A stretch of 64,000 nt of DNA from NCBI GenBank assembly GCA_049976505.1, contig JBMFIC010000003.1, positions 79,125 to 143,124 of the forward strand. Direction: 5' to 3'. Positions 1-8,363 of this stretch are shown here, in pieces. The position numbers and the translations under genes were made by a program. The notes beneath the pieces were generated by a model that was not told where the DNA came from, did not search any database, and saw only the letters and a program-made list of their open reading frames with translations. Each line of letters opens with the position of its first letter. The first letter of the stretch is position 1. Source of the stretch: CAYFFZ01 sp049976505 (GTDB taxonomy: Archaea; Thermoproteota; Nitrososphaeria; Conexivisphaerales; UBA164).

Positions 1-1386
1 GGTAAGCAGTATTACCCATATATCCCTGTCATTCCACATGCTCTCGATGGCCCTGTCCAGCTCATCTATTACTTCCGGGCTGAGGAAGTTCCTCTTCGGT
101 CTGTCTATCAGCACCCTTACTACATGATCTCCTAAGTTCTCAATCCTTATGAACTTGAAGCCTTGAGGAGAAGCCTGTGCCGCCGGCTTAGCGGACTCCT
201 TTGCTTCAGCCTGTGGAGCGTATCTTCCCTCTATAACATCCCTAAGCCTTCCCTCCTGTATGCTCCTTGCTGGTTTGAAGACCTCACATTCAAAAGCCTT
301 CGATAGCTCCTCAAGCTTGCTCTTTACCTCCTCGTTCGTGAGGGACTTGGCAACAGTAATAGGGCCAAATGGTCGGTTTAGTCCCAGCTTAACCGCGGTC
401 TCTATATCGTCTGGCCCTGCAACGCCTTCCTCTATAAGCTTTACGGCCTCGTTAACCTCCAGGACAAGAACGTCAAGAAGGCCTATCTTATCCGTCTCCT
501 TGGAAGGAGGCATCTTCGCCCTGCCTCCCTCCCATTCGTAGAACCCCCTTCCGCTCTTTTTGCCAAGCCTCCCCTGCCTGACCAGCTCGCCTATGGTTCT
601 GCACTTGGCGTAGTCAGGCGATAACGTCTTTGCATAGTACTCAAGGGAATCATATACCACGTCCAGCCCGACAAAGTCCATGAGCTCATATGGCCCCATT
701 GGAAGGCCCTGGGATCTAGCGAATGCATCTACCTCCTCGGGCTTTGCAATCCCCTTGTCCGCCACAAGGCAGAAGAAGAGGAGCTCAGGCGCGCTCACCC
801 TGTTAACTATGAATCCCGGGGTGTCCTTCAGGACCTTGATGGGCTCCTTTCCAAGCTTCTTCATTATTTCGTAAGCTCTGTCAAGCACTGCGTCCTCCGT
901 CAGCTCGCCCTTGACCAGCTCCACGAGCTTCATTATAACCGGAGGGTTAAAGAAGTGGGTTCCAAGGAACCTTCCAGGCCCGCTGACATATTGGGAGAGC
1001 TCCGTAATCCTGATGTTTGATGTATTGGTGCCGATTATAGCATCAGGCCTGGCGGCCTTGCTTGCTCGTGAAAGAACGTCGGCCTTTATTTCAATCTTCT
1101 CAGGAACCGCCTCTATAATTATATCAGAATCGCCCACGGAGCTCTCAAGATCCGTGGAGAGCCTGAGCCTTGAGAGGATCGAACTTACGTCCTCTGCCTT
1201 TATCTTTCCCCTTTCAGCGAACCTTTTAAGGCTGTCCTCTATGAGCGCTTTAGCCCTGTTCAGAGCCTGTTCGCTCACGTCAACGAGGGTAACCTCATAT
1301 CCTCCAAGAAGAAATACCTCAGCTATGCCATGTCCCATCTCGCCGGCTCCTATAACCGTAGCCTTTCCACCGCTTATCACAATCAC
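1..1386 (-). CDS. 3-hydroxyacyl-CoA dehydrogenase fused to enoyl-CoA hydratase (3' end cut by window)
   Basis: Partial gene reading leftward out of the window. I translated the minus strand directly. The N-terminus has a Rossmann dinucleotide motif GAGEMGHGIAE, followed by GTHFFNPP and DTPGFIVNRV, which are hallmarks of NAD-dependent L-3-hydroxyacyl-CoA dehydrogenase. The C-terminal dehydrogenase domain has GKKSGRGFYEW. After a linker rich in Ala, Glu and Lys, a crotonase (enoyl-CoA hydratase) domain begins (VRVLIDRPKRNFLSPE) and is truncated by the edge. This dehydrogenase-first order is the one found in archaeal fusions, unlike bacterial FadB. The reaction is hydration of enoyl-CoA and oxidation of the 3-hydroxyacyl-CoA. 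The probable GTG start overlaps the stop of the upstream SCP2 gene (GTGA), so the two are translationally coupled. Neighbours support beta-oxidation; a role in a crotonyl-CoA step of carbon fixation cannot be excluded. Confidence 0.93.
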   Translation of the reverse strand, partial: MIVISGGKATVIGAGEMGHGIAEVFLLGGYEVTLVDVSEQALNRAKALIEDSLKRFAERGKIKAEDVSSILSRLRLSTDLESSVGDSDIIIEAVPEKIEIKADVLSRASKAARPDAIIGTNTSNIRITELSQYVSGPGRFLGTHFFNPPVIMKLVELVKGELTEDAVLDRAYEIMKKLGKEPIKVLKDTPGFIVNRVSAPELLFFCLVADKGIAKPEEVDAFARSQGLPMGPYELMDFVGLDVVYDSLEYYAKTLSPDYAKCRTIGELVRQGRLGKKSGRGFYEWEGGRAKMPPSKETDKIGLLDVLVLEVNEAVKLIEEGVAGPDDIETAVKLGLNRPFGPITVAKSLTNEEVKSKLEELSKAFECEVFKPARSIQEGRLRDVIEGRYAPQAEAKESAKPAAQASPQGFKFIRIENLGDHVVRVLIDRPKRNFLSPEVIDELDRAIESMWNDRDIWVILLT

Positions 1387-1724
1387 TGCACCAGCTTCTT
1401 TACCTCGTTAACGAGGCTCTGGGCGAACAGCAGATCGCCCGAAACCTTCAGCTTTCCAAGAAACATTGACCTTACCGGGTCCGCCTTTCCAAGTATTATG
1501 TCAGCTATCAGCTGATCTGCACCGGAAACGGTTGCGTTTGGGCTCTGAGCCGCCCCATCAGAGAGCTTTATGCTTCCGTCTTCAGCAAAGTACACATAGA
1601 AGTTCCTTCCCTCGTTCAGCTTGAACTGAAGAGTCTTTCCGGCGAACTTTTTCAGAATCTGTTTGCTGTTCTGATCGCTGTTGATTTTCTGAGAAAGCTC
1701 AGCTAGAAGTTCAAACGTTGTCAT
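1383..1724 (-). CDS. SCP2 sterol-carrier-type lipid-binding protein
   Basis: A 113-residue protein matching a stand-alone SCP2 domain: an amphipathic N-terminal helix, the central AGKTLQFKL and NFYVYF strands, a hydrophobic ADQLIADIILGKADP helix, then LGKLKVSGD near the C-terminus. SCP2 domains bind acyl-CoA or other lipids in a hydrophobic tunnel. Stand-alone copies often sit in fatty-acid oxidation clusters, as here, directly upstream of and overlapping the hydroxyacyl-CoA dehydrogenase fusion. A TTG codon precedes the ATG; the ATG at 1724 is the better start. Its upstream region is shared with divergent etfB. The bound ligand is not predictable from sequence. Confidence 0.85.
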   Translation of the reverse strand: MTTFELLAELSQKINSDQNSKQILKKFAGKTLQFKLNEGRNFYVYFAEDGSIKLSDGAAQSPNATVSGADQLIADIILGKADPVRSMFLGKLKVSGDLLFAQSLVNEVKKLVQ

Positions 1725-1817
1725 CAATCTTTTAATTTTGTTCTACAAACTTATAACGTTTTTGTGAGCTGTGTGAGACAAGCATTTATTAGGGGCCTTT
1801 ATGAATAGAGAAGTGGG

Positions 1818-2552
1818 ATGCCATACAACATAGCCGTACTTATAAAGGCCGTCTATGAGGATGTAAAGATAAATCCTGAAACGCTCGAGCCCAGCACGGC
1901 CGGCATTAAGTTTAAGATGGACGATATAAGCAGAAACGCGGTGGAGGAGGCGGTAAGAATTAAGGAGAAGCATGGAGGAAAGGCCACCGGCATAATGTTC
2001 GGAAGGGACGATCAGGTTCTTGTAATGAGAGAAGCCCTCGCAATGGGCCTGGACGAAGGCATCCTGATAAAAGGGTACTCCTACAGCGATCCGGAGCTGA
2101 CGGCTAGGATCCTTTATGAGAAGGTAAAAACAGGATACGACGTAATTCTCCTTGGTTACTCCTCAGCGGACTCGTACACGGCGCAGATACCGCCAAGGCT
2201 TGCGGCCCTCATGGGCGTGCCGCTAATTGGGAACGCCGTACAGCTATCCTTTGAGGGCAGGAAGGTGATAGCAGTAAAGTCACTGGACGAGCGTAGCGTG
2301 AAGGTTGAATCTGAGCTTCCTGCGGTGATATCCGTGGCCCAGGAGATCAACACCCCAAGAATACCTCCTCTCATACAGATAATGGCAGCTTCAAGAAAGC
2401 CCCTGAAAATGGAGTCCGCGAACGTCCCTGCAGAAACGTATTACAGGGTTATCGAACATAAAGCTCCTCCCTCATCCAGGAAGAAAATAGTCTTCGAGGA
2501 CGTGAACAAAGGCGTTGAGGAGATATTAAAGATTTTGAAACAGAAGGGTTAA
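1818..2552 (+). CDS. etfB: Electron transfer flavoprotein beta subunit
   Basis: A 244-residue protein of the ETF-beta/FixA family. It has the N-terminal VLIKAVYEDVKINPET, the GGKATGIMFG segment with AMALGLDEGILI-like layout, and the C-terminal ELPAVISVAQEINTPR with the conserved P-R-P-like anchor before MAASRKPL. ETF-beta carries AMP or a second flavin and pairs with ETF-alpha to accept electrons from acyl-CoA dehydrogenases. The gene is convergent with etfA rather than in the usual co-directional operon, and the two stops share one TTAA. A TATA-like element lies in the 75-bp divergent region shared with the SCP2 gene. Confidence 0.95.
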   Translation: MPYNIAVLIKAVYEDVKINPETLEPSTAGIKFKMDDISRNAVEEAVRIKEKHGGKATGIMFGRDDQVLVMREALAMGLDEGILIKGYSYSDPELTARILYEKVKTGYDVILLGYSSADSYTAQIPPRLAALMGVPLIGNAVQLSFEGRKVIAVKSLDERSVKVESELPAVISVAQEINTPRIPPLIQIMAASRKPLKMESANVPAETYYRVIEHKAPPSSRKKIVFEDVNKGVEEILKILKQKG

Positions 2553-3445
2553 CCCTTGAGCTTCTGTATCAGGATTGGCAGAACCGTGAACGCATCCCCA
2601 ACAATCCCGTAGTCGGCTTCGTTAAATATCGGAGCGTTCTTGTCCTTGTTTATCGCTATTACTATCTTCGAGTCCCTCATCCCAACGAGGTGCTGTATCT
2701 GGCCTGAGATTCCAACGGCTATGTAAATCTTCGGATGAACCTTTTTCCCAGAAAGGCCAACCTGCCTGTCCTCGTCCAGCAGATGAAGGTCCTGACAAAC
2801 AGGCCGGCTCCCGGCAAGCTCAGCCCCAAGAACGGACGCTAGCTGTTTTGCGAGCTCTAGGCCCTCTGGTCTTGCTATACCTCTTCCAACAGCAACGAGG
2901 ATTTCCGCCTTTGTAATGTCCACGGAGGCCTTCTCCTTGTTAACGGTTTCTATAAGCCTTGTGCGTGGGATTCCAGATAGATCCAGCTTGACCTTTTCAG
3001 GAGAGCTCTGCCAGGCCTTTTTCACTTCCACAGAGCCTGGCATCAGGGTGAATACCCTGGCTGAAGTCTCCTTCTTGATGATCGTCCTCCCTCCAAAGAA
3101 GTACCTCGTGATTACTGTCTTTCCGTCTGAAAAGCCCAGGTCAAAGATCTCCGATTCCATGTGGGTTCCCGTGAGATGTGACACTATGGCTGCCACCTCC
3201 CTTCCCAGGACCGAGGCCCCGAAAAACGCCAGATCGTATCCCTGTCTGAAGAGGGAAGCTAGAGCTTCAGAGATCTGCCAGGGATCATATATCATTTCAT
3301 CATAAATGAAGGATCTCTCAACCCTGTACTTAGAGGGATCATAATCGCTTCTGTGAACTGCATCTACATGCTCAAAACGCTCGCTCAAGAAGGTCAGAAG
3401 CTCATCCATGAGCTCGTTCCTGTCAGAGAACGCAAGCACTTTCAA
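2549..3445 (-). CDS. etfA: Electron transfer flavoprotein alpha subunit
   Basis: A 298-residue ETF-alpha. The C-terminal FAD-binding domain is clear: VAVGRGIARPEGLELAKQL, GAELAGSRPV, QVGLSGKKVHPKIY, AVGISGQIQHLVGM and AINKDKNAPIF. The N-terminal domain is divergent, as is usual. The protein receives electrons from acyl-CoA dehydrogenases and passes them to a membrane quinone reductase, for which the HdrD-like gene at 3764 is the obvious candidate. The ATG at 3445 sits about 25 bp downstream of a TATA-like element that lies inside a perfect 12-bp palindrome at 3467-3478, so the transcript is probably leaderless and the palindrome could be an operator. Confidence 0.95.
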   Translation of the reverse strand: MKVLAFSDRNELMDELLTFLSERFEHVDAVHRSDYDPSKYRVERSFIYDEMIYDPWQISEALASLFRQGYDLAFFGASVLGREVAAIVSHLTGTHMESEIFDLGFSDGKTVITRYFFGGRTIIKKETSARVFTLMPGSVEVKKAWQSSPEKVKLDLSGIPRTRLIETVNKEKASVDITKAEILVAVGRGIARPEGLELAKQLASVLGAELAGSRPVCQDLHLLDEDRQVGLSGKKVHPKIYIAVGISGQIQHLVGMRDSKIVIAINKDKNAPIFNEADYGIVGDAFTVLPILIQKLKG

Positions 3446-3466
3446 CAGTCTGTTTATGTGGGATGG

Positions 3467-3478
3467 CGCTTATAAGCG
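3467..3478. promoter_or_regulatory. 12-bp perfect palindrome over the etfA TATA element
   Basis: CGCTTATAAGCG is its own reverse complement. Its central TTATAA is the likely TATA box of etfA, 22-33 bp upstream of the ATG. A protein bound here would compete with TBP, so repression is the expected mode. A regulator is not identifiable in the window. Confidence 0.45.
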
Positions 3479-3675
3479 TTAGCGCCTGGCGTTGAATGGC
3501 TTCTTAACGCATAAGAGCTCATGAGCACACCCTTGAAGGCTGAAGGCAGTTCACGTTTAGCTTAAGCGTATGCCGTCAGCTTCTTAGTTCTGGCTAAACC
3601 TCGCTCTGAAATCAAGCCCGTCAGACAGCAGAGAGCTCGTCGGCGAGAGATTCCTGGCAGGGCAGTGGCGTCGCA

Positions 3676-3692
3676 TTTCCGTCTCACGGAAA
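3676..3692. promoter_or_regulatory. Inverted repeat upstream of the ETF:quinone oxidoreductase-like gene
   Basis: Seven-base arms TTTCCGT and ACGGAAA are separated by CTC. The repeat lies just upstream of an AT-rich TATA-like tract (about 3701-3720) and about 75 bp before the coding start, a position that suits an operator. It could equally be a chance hairpin. Confidence 0.3.
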
Positions 3693-3763
3693 CGCGCACC
3701 ACATATATAGTATTAATAATATGATGATTAATGCATCAGCGCTCATCAAATTTTTAAGCAGGG

Positions 3764-5767
3764 TTGGACTATAAAGCGGTGTTGACAGCTCCTCTGTGTT
3801 ATCCGGAGTACTATTTCCTTCCCCGAACGGCATTCATGGCTATCGTTTACGTTTCCGCCACCGTTTCTGTATTAGCCTTCTTTTATATGCTCAGGCTGAG
3901 GCTAAAGGCCCGCGGAATTGGCCTTCTCGAATTTCTTAAGATTATATTTATTAACTACAGGAGATGGCCGGGCCTTCTCTACGACTTTATAACCCATAGA
4001 AAGCTGCTGAGCCGAAGAAGCGCATCAGGGGCAGCCCACGCGGTCCTAATGTACTCTCTTCTTCTGTCCTTAATAGGCACGCTGCTAGTTGCTGCAAGCC
4101 AATATTCTGAAATAATAACGGGCACCCCGATCTTCTGCGGCTCCCTGTATCTCTTTTACACGTTTGTAATGGACGTCACGGCATGGGCTCTGTTTATTTC
4201 GTCGGTTGCGGCCGCGGGGTACGCTTACAGGAGGAGGAAAATAGTTCAGCGAAGCAGCCTTAAGGCCGACATAGTCTATCTTGCATCTTTCTTCCTTCTC
4301 AGCATAACCGGTGCAATGATCGAATCCTACAGAATAAACGCTCTTTACGGAACGTCGCTTGGCTATCTGGCCTTCAACGCATACATTTTAAGGGGTCTTC
4401 GACTGAGCTGGGACGTATACGCCGCGATTTACATCTTTCACCTAGAGCTCGCGTTCGCGCTGATAGCGTTTATACCAATGACCTCCATATTTCATCCTCT
4501 GATAGCAGCGGCCAACTACCTGCACGAGAAGAGGCCAACTGGCGAGCTCACGAAGCCCTTCGACCTGATGAGCGTTATGCAGACCGGCTCATTTGATGTT
4601 CAGGTGGGGATAAACAGGACCTCGGACATTAAGGGCTTTTACGCCCTTGAGCTCGAGGCATGTCAGAACTGCTACAGGTGTCAGGACGTCTGCCCCGCAT
4701 ATTTAGCGGGAAGGCCTCTTTCTCCGACCACGCTCATCAGCAGCCTTCAGAGGGAGATAAACAGGGACGCCCCCATATGGGACTTCATCTCTGAGGATAC
4801 CATCTGGTCGTGCACCACATGCGGGGCATGTGTTAAGGCCTGTCCAGTTTACATAAGGCACACGGATTACATAGTTGACGCAAGGAGGGCACTCGTAATG
4901 AACATGAAGCTGGACGAGAGGAAGAACGCGCTCCTGCTCTCCATGAGCTCATACGACAACTCCTTTGGTGTGTCAAACGATAACAGGAACTCATGGCTCT
5001 CGCAGGCTGGCCTGAAGAAGGCCTCAGAAACTGGGATCGTTGAAAACCTGCTATGGGTAGGGTGTATGGGCAGCTTTGATCCAGAGGCCAGGGACATCGT
5101 GAAGAACTTTGTGGAAATACTAAGAAAGGCAGGAGTTATAGACAGCTATGCCTATCTGGGAGAGGAGGAAACTTGCTGCGGCGACCCGGCCAGGAGGCTT
5201 GGAGAGGAGAGCAAGTTTCAGGACCTAGCGATAAAGAACATAGAGATATTCAAAAAGTACGGCGTCAAAACCATAGTAACGATATGTCCTCACGGATATA
5301 ACACGTTCAAGAACGAGTACTCGAAGATAGATAAGTCATTCAGCAGCGTTAAGGTGAAGCACTACGTCGAAGTCATAGAGGAGCTGATTGATGCAGGGCT
5401 CATTAAACCGGAAGCGTCAAAGGAGGTGTTTGTAATCCACGACCCCTGTTATCTGTCGAGACACAACGAGGTCATCGAGCCGCAGAGAAGGATCCTTAGA
5501 AGCTTCGCCGAGCTCCGGGAGCCCATAAGGAGCGGGAGGAACACCTTCTGCTGTGGCGCAGGAGGATCAAATTACTGGTACGAGGTTCCAGAAAAAACGA
5601 AGATAAGCCATATAAGATTCAGGGAGCTCCAGGACACAGGCGCCAGCTCAATCGTCGTGCTCTGTCCGTTCTGCAACGCTATGCTTAACGATGCGAGCGC
5701 GGTTCTTTCAGATGGCAAGATCAAGGTGAAGGACATAGCTGAGGCGGTTAACGAAAATATAAAATAA
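3764..5767 (+). CDS. Membrane-bound HdrD-like Fe-S oxidoreductase, probable ETF:quinone oxidoreductase
   Basis: A 667-residue protein. The N-terminal third has about five or six hydrophobic spans (for example near residues 25-42, 85-110, 125-150, 170-185 and 215-240), resembling a NarI/DsrM-type heme b module. The middle has two 4Fe-4S motifs, CQNCYRCQDVCP and CTTCGACVKACP. The C-terminal half has two CCG domains with TCCGDPARR and FCCGAGGSN, as in heterodisulfide reductase subunit D. This architecture matches the ETF:(methyl)menaquinone oxidoreductase (EMO/FadF-like) family, which links ETF to the quinone pool in place of classical ETF-QO. Location beside etfBA and beta-oxidation genes supports that role. 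The annotated start is TTG; an in-frame GTG lies five codons downstream, followed at once by another TTG. Confidence 0.85.
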   Translation: MDYKAVLTAPLCYPEYYFLPRTAFMAIVYVSATVSVLAFFYMLRLRLKARGIGLLEFLKIIFINYRRWPGLLYDFITHRKLLSRRSASGAAHAVLMYSLLLSLIGTLLVAASQYSEIITGTPIFCGSLYLFYTFVMDVTAWALFISSVAAAGYAYRRRKIVQRSSLKADIVYLASFFLLSITGAMIESYRINALYGTSLGYLAFNAYILRGLRLSWDVYAAIYIFHLELAFALIAFIPMTSIFHPLIAAANYLHEKRPTGELTKPFDLMSVMQTGSFDVQVGINRTSDIKGFYALELEACQNCYRCQDVCPAYLAGRPLSPTTLISSLQREINRDAPIWDFISEDTIWSCTTCGACVKACPVYIRHTDYIVDARRALVMNMKLDERKNALLLSMSSYDNSFGVSNDNRNSWLSQAGLKKASETGIVENLLWVGCMGSFDPEARDIVKNFVEILRKAGVIDSYAYLGEEETCCGDPARRLGEESKFQDLAIKNIEIFKKYGVKTIVTICPHGYNTFKNEYSKIDKSFSSVKVKHYVEVIEELIDAGLIKPEASKEVFVIHDPCYLSRHNEVIEPQRRILRSFAELREPIRSGRNTFCCGAGGSNYWYEVPEKTKISHIRFRELQDTGASSIVVLCPFCNAMLNDASAVLSDGKIKVKDIAEAVNENIK

Positions 5768-5788
5768 GCGAGAACCTCTATAAAGCTC

Positions 5789-6556
5789 ATGAATAGGGAG
5801 CTTGATGGAAAGAAAGCCCTTATAACTGGCGCATCAACCGGGATAGGTGCTTCAACAGCTATAACGTTCGCGAGGGAAGGCGCATCAGTAATAATAAACT
5901 ACAGAAGCAGCGAGCAGGAAGCCAGGGAAGTAATGAAAAAGGCAAGGGAGCTCGGGGCAGAGGCTTACGTTTTTAAAGCTGACGTGACAAATGAGGCTGA
6001 AATAGCTGAGCTCATGAAGTTCGTTGAAAGCACGTTTGGGTATCTCGACGTGCTCGTTAATAACGCAGGAGGCCTTCTCGAAAGAAGGGAAATAGCAAGC
6101 TCTGACCTTGAGTACTGGAGAAGGCACATCGATCTGAACCTTACATCGGTTTATCTTGTTACGAAGAACGCGCTTCCCCTCCTGCTGAGGTCGCCATCGA
6201 ACGAGAGGGTCATAGTTAACGTGTCATCCATAGCAGCGTTTACCGGCGGAGGCAGAGGGGCATTTGCCTATGCCTCAGCAAAAGGAGGCGTGAAGACCCT
6301 GACTAGAGCAATGGCCAAGGAGCTTGCGCAGCATAAGGTCAGGGTAGTTGCGGTCATGCCGGGCCTAATTGTAACTCCTTTCCACGAAAAGGCCAGGACT
6401 GGGGACGTTGAGGGATGGGCCGAGAAACAGGTGCTTCTTAAGAGGGCCGGAAGCGCACAGGAGGTGGCAGAGGTGATAGCATTTCTTGCAAGCGAAAGGG
6501 CAAGCTACGTTAATTCAACTGAGATCTACGTAGATGGTGGATGGCTGTATGGATAA
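5789..6556 (+). CDS. SDR-family oxidoreductase, 3-oxoacyl reductase-like
   Basis: A 255-residue classical short-chain dehydrogenase. TGASTGIG near residue 14 binds NAD(P), NNAGG is near residue 90, a Ser lies in VNVSSIAAF, and the catalytic YxxxK is YASAK. The C-terminus ends VDGGWLYG as in FabG-like enzymes. In a fatty-acid cluster it could oxidise 3-hydroxyacyl intermediates or act on other alcohols; substrate cannot be read from sequence. It starts 21 bp after the upstream oxidoreductase gene and is probably co-transcribed with it. Confidence 0.85.
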   Translation: MNRELDGKKALITGASTGIGASTAITFAREGASVIINYRSSEQEAREVMKKARELGAEAYVFKADVTNEAEIAELMKFVESTFGYLDVLVNNAGGLLERREIASSDLEYWRRHIDLNLTSVYLVTKNALPLLLRSPSNERVIVNVSSIAAFTGGGRGAFAYASAKGGVKTLTRAMAKELAQHKVRVVAVMPGLIVTPFHEKARTGDVEGWAEKQVLLKRAGSAQEVAEVIAFLASERASYVNSTEIYVDGGWLYG

Positions 6557-6599
6557 ACGCGCTTTAAAAGCTTAAATATAATTAACCGATTTTTAATTT

Positions 6600-8213
6600 G
6601 TGAGCCCGTTTTATAAGTACAACCTTAACTTCAGAAACACGTTCTTAACTGCGGTCAGAAACTTTCCCAACAGGGAGATAGTTTACAGGGACAGAAAGAG
6701 ATACACGTTCTCTGAGTTCTACGAAAGGGTCCTGAGGCTCTGCGGGGGTCTGAAGGAGATAGGGGTAAAGGAAGGAGATGTCGTGGCGGTAATAGACTGG
6801 GACACATACGTCTACATGGAGTCTTATTTTGCAGTTCCCATGAGCGGCGCGACCCTGCACACGGTCAACATCAGATACCCGCCCGAGCTTATATATCTCA
6901 CAATGAGCTTTGCTAACGACAAATATGTAATAATAAGGGACGAGTTCGTTCCTATAATTGAGAAGAACGCTCCGCTTTTTGATTTTGTCAAGGGCTGGAT
7001 AGTTTACTCTGAAGAGGGAAGGCATGTAGAGACAAAGCTGTCCCCCAGCTATGATTATGAGGATCTCGTAAAAAGGGATAGATGCGAGCCCCCTGATCTG
7101 GACGAGGAAACCAGGGCAACGCTCTTCTTTACATCAGGAACGACCGGAATGCCAAAGGGAGTAAGCTTTACACAGAGAGATCTTATACTTCATGCTCTGT
7201 CGCTGTCCGCATCCATGAAGTACAGGCCCATAAGCCTGACCGACCAGGACGTCTTTATGTCCCTGGTTCCCATGTTTCACGTGCACTCCTGGGGGATGCC
7301 TTACATAGCATTTATGAACGGGAACAAGTACGTGCTCCCGGGGAGGTATGAAATAAAGACCATACTTGAGCTCATAAAGCGTGAAAAGGTCACTTTTTCG
7401 ACCATGGTTCCAGCAATACTTTACATGATCCTCAATGACCCCGTGGTTGAGGAGTACAAAGACTATCTCAAAGGGTGGAAGGTCATCATAGGCGGCTCAG
7501 CCCTGCCAAAGGGCCTGGCGCAGAAGGCAATATCCTATGGTATAACCGTAGTGGGCGGATATGGGCTTTCTGAGACCTGTCCAGTCCTCACGATTTCCGT
7601 CATGAACGACTACACGTCGAAGATGAGCTATGAGGAGGCCCTTGACCATCTTATAAGCGCTGGAATACCCATACCGCTGGTTCATCTGAGGGTCGTTGAT
7701 CCGAGCGGCAAGGACGTTCCATGGGATGGCAGGTCTGCCGGCGAAGTTATAGTCAGAGCCCCCTGGCTTACAAGGGAATATTATAACGACCCAGAGAAAA
7801 CGGAGGAGCTGTGGAAGGATGGGTGGTTGCATACAGGTGATCTTGGGGTTATAGATCAGTATGGCTATCTGCACATAGTTGACAGGGAGAAGGACGCTAT
7901 TAAGAGCGGGGGAGAGTTCATACCCAGCCTGCTTCTTGAAAACGCAATAAGCGAAATTAAGGGCGTTGGGGAGGTCGCGGTGGTTGGAATACCGGATCCA
8001 AAGTGGGGAGAGAGGCCAGTGGCCTTCGTAGTAAAGAGCGGCGACATTACCGAGAACGACATAATAAACCATCTCAACGAGCTGGTTAAGCTCGGCAGAA
8101 TACAGAAATGGTGGATCCCCGACAGGATCATATTCATAGATAGCATGCCGAGAACAAGCACGAACAAGATAGATAAGAAGGTGCTAAGAAGCAAAATAAC
8201 CGGAGAAAGCTAA
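6600..8213 (+). CDS. AMP-forming acyl-CoA ligase (fatty-acid CoA synthetase family)
   Basis: A 537-residue ANL-superfamily enzyme. The phosphate loop is TLFFTSGTTGMPKG, the A5 motif is GYGLSETCP, then GWLHTGDLG and the hinge region IVDREKDAIKSGGEFI. The C-terminal catalytic Lys is in TSTNKIDKKVLR. It activates a carboxylic acid with ATP and CoA. Similarity is to medium- or long-chain fatty-acyl-CoA synthetases, which suits entry of fatty acids into the adjacent beta-oxidation pathway. The start is GTG at 6600, with an AT-rich promoter-like tract (TTTAAAAGCTTAAATATAA) about 25-40 bp upstream. Confidence 0.92.
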   Translation: MSPFYKYNLNFRNTFLTAVRNFPNREIVYRDRKRYTFSEFYERVLRLCGGLKEIGVKEGDVVAVIDWDTYVYMESYFAVPMSGATLHTVNIRYPPELIYLTMSFANDKYVIIRDEFVPIIEKNAPLFDFVKGWIVYSEEGRHVETKLSPSYDYEDLVKRDRCEPPDLDEETRATLFFTSGTTGMPKGVSFTQRDLILHALSLSASMKYRPISLTDQDVFMSLVPMFHVHSWGMPYIAFMNGNKYVLPGRYEIKTILELIKREKVTFSTMVPAILYMILNDPVVEEYKDYLKGWKVIIGGSALPKGLAQKAISYGITVVGGYGLSETCPVLTISVMNDYTSKMSYEEALDHLISAGIPIPLVHLRVVDPSGKDVPWDGRSAGEVIVRAPWLTREYYNDPEKTEELWKDGWLHTGDLGVIDQYGYLHIVDREKDAIKSGGEFIPSLLLENAISEIKGVGEVAVVGIPDPKWGERPVAFVVKSGDITENDIINHLNELVKLGRIQKWWIPDRIIFIDSMPRTSTNKIDKKVLRSKITGES

Positions 8214-8283
8214 AATTAACGATTTAAATCAGAAAATTGAATAAATTTCTATTTTTAGAGTTAACACGTATAAAATTCTAAAC

Positions 8284-8347
8284 TAGGATATTAAATCTCA
8301 TTTAAAAGAAATTTTTCAGTGATAGTTAAATTTTAGGATATTAAGTC
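8284..8347. repeat. Two direct repeats spaced 50 bp upstream of the YeeE gene
   Basis: TAGGATATTAARTC occurs at 8284-8297 and again at 8334-8347, one mismatch apart and exactly 50 bp from start to start, about five helical turns. The second copy ends 16 bp before the ATG of the transporter gene. The whole 8214-8363 intergenic stretch is very AT-rich. A tandem regulator-binding site is plausible, but AT-rich DNA also yields chance repeats. Confidence 0.35.
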
Positions 8348-8363
8348 ATAAATTAGACCAAAA

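Larger units (their letters stand above)
3446..3763. other. Intergenic region between etfA and the membrane Fe-S oxidoreductase gene
   Basis: This 318-bp divergent promoter region has no convincing ORF. Next to etfA is the palindrome CGCTTATAAGCG (3467-3478), nested in a wider GGCGCT/AGCGCC inverted repeat (3465-3486). Toward the + strand gene is an inverted repeat TTTCCGT/ACGGAAA (3676-3692), followed by an AT-rich TATATAGTATTAATAAT stretch. The centre (about 3500-3660) is GC-richer and could hold a small RNA, but I see no tRNA, snoRNA box pair or strong hairpin series that I could defend. Confidence 0.6.

Noticed and set aside
3720..3770. Possible C/D-box RNA (TGATGA at 3722)
   Set aside because: No D box (CTGA) occurs at a suitable distance and no paired C'/D' boxes are seen; the TGATGA is in an AT-rich promoter tract.
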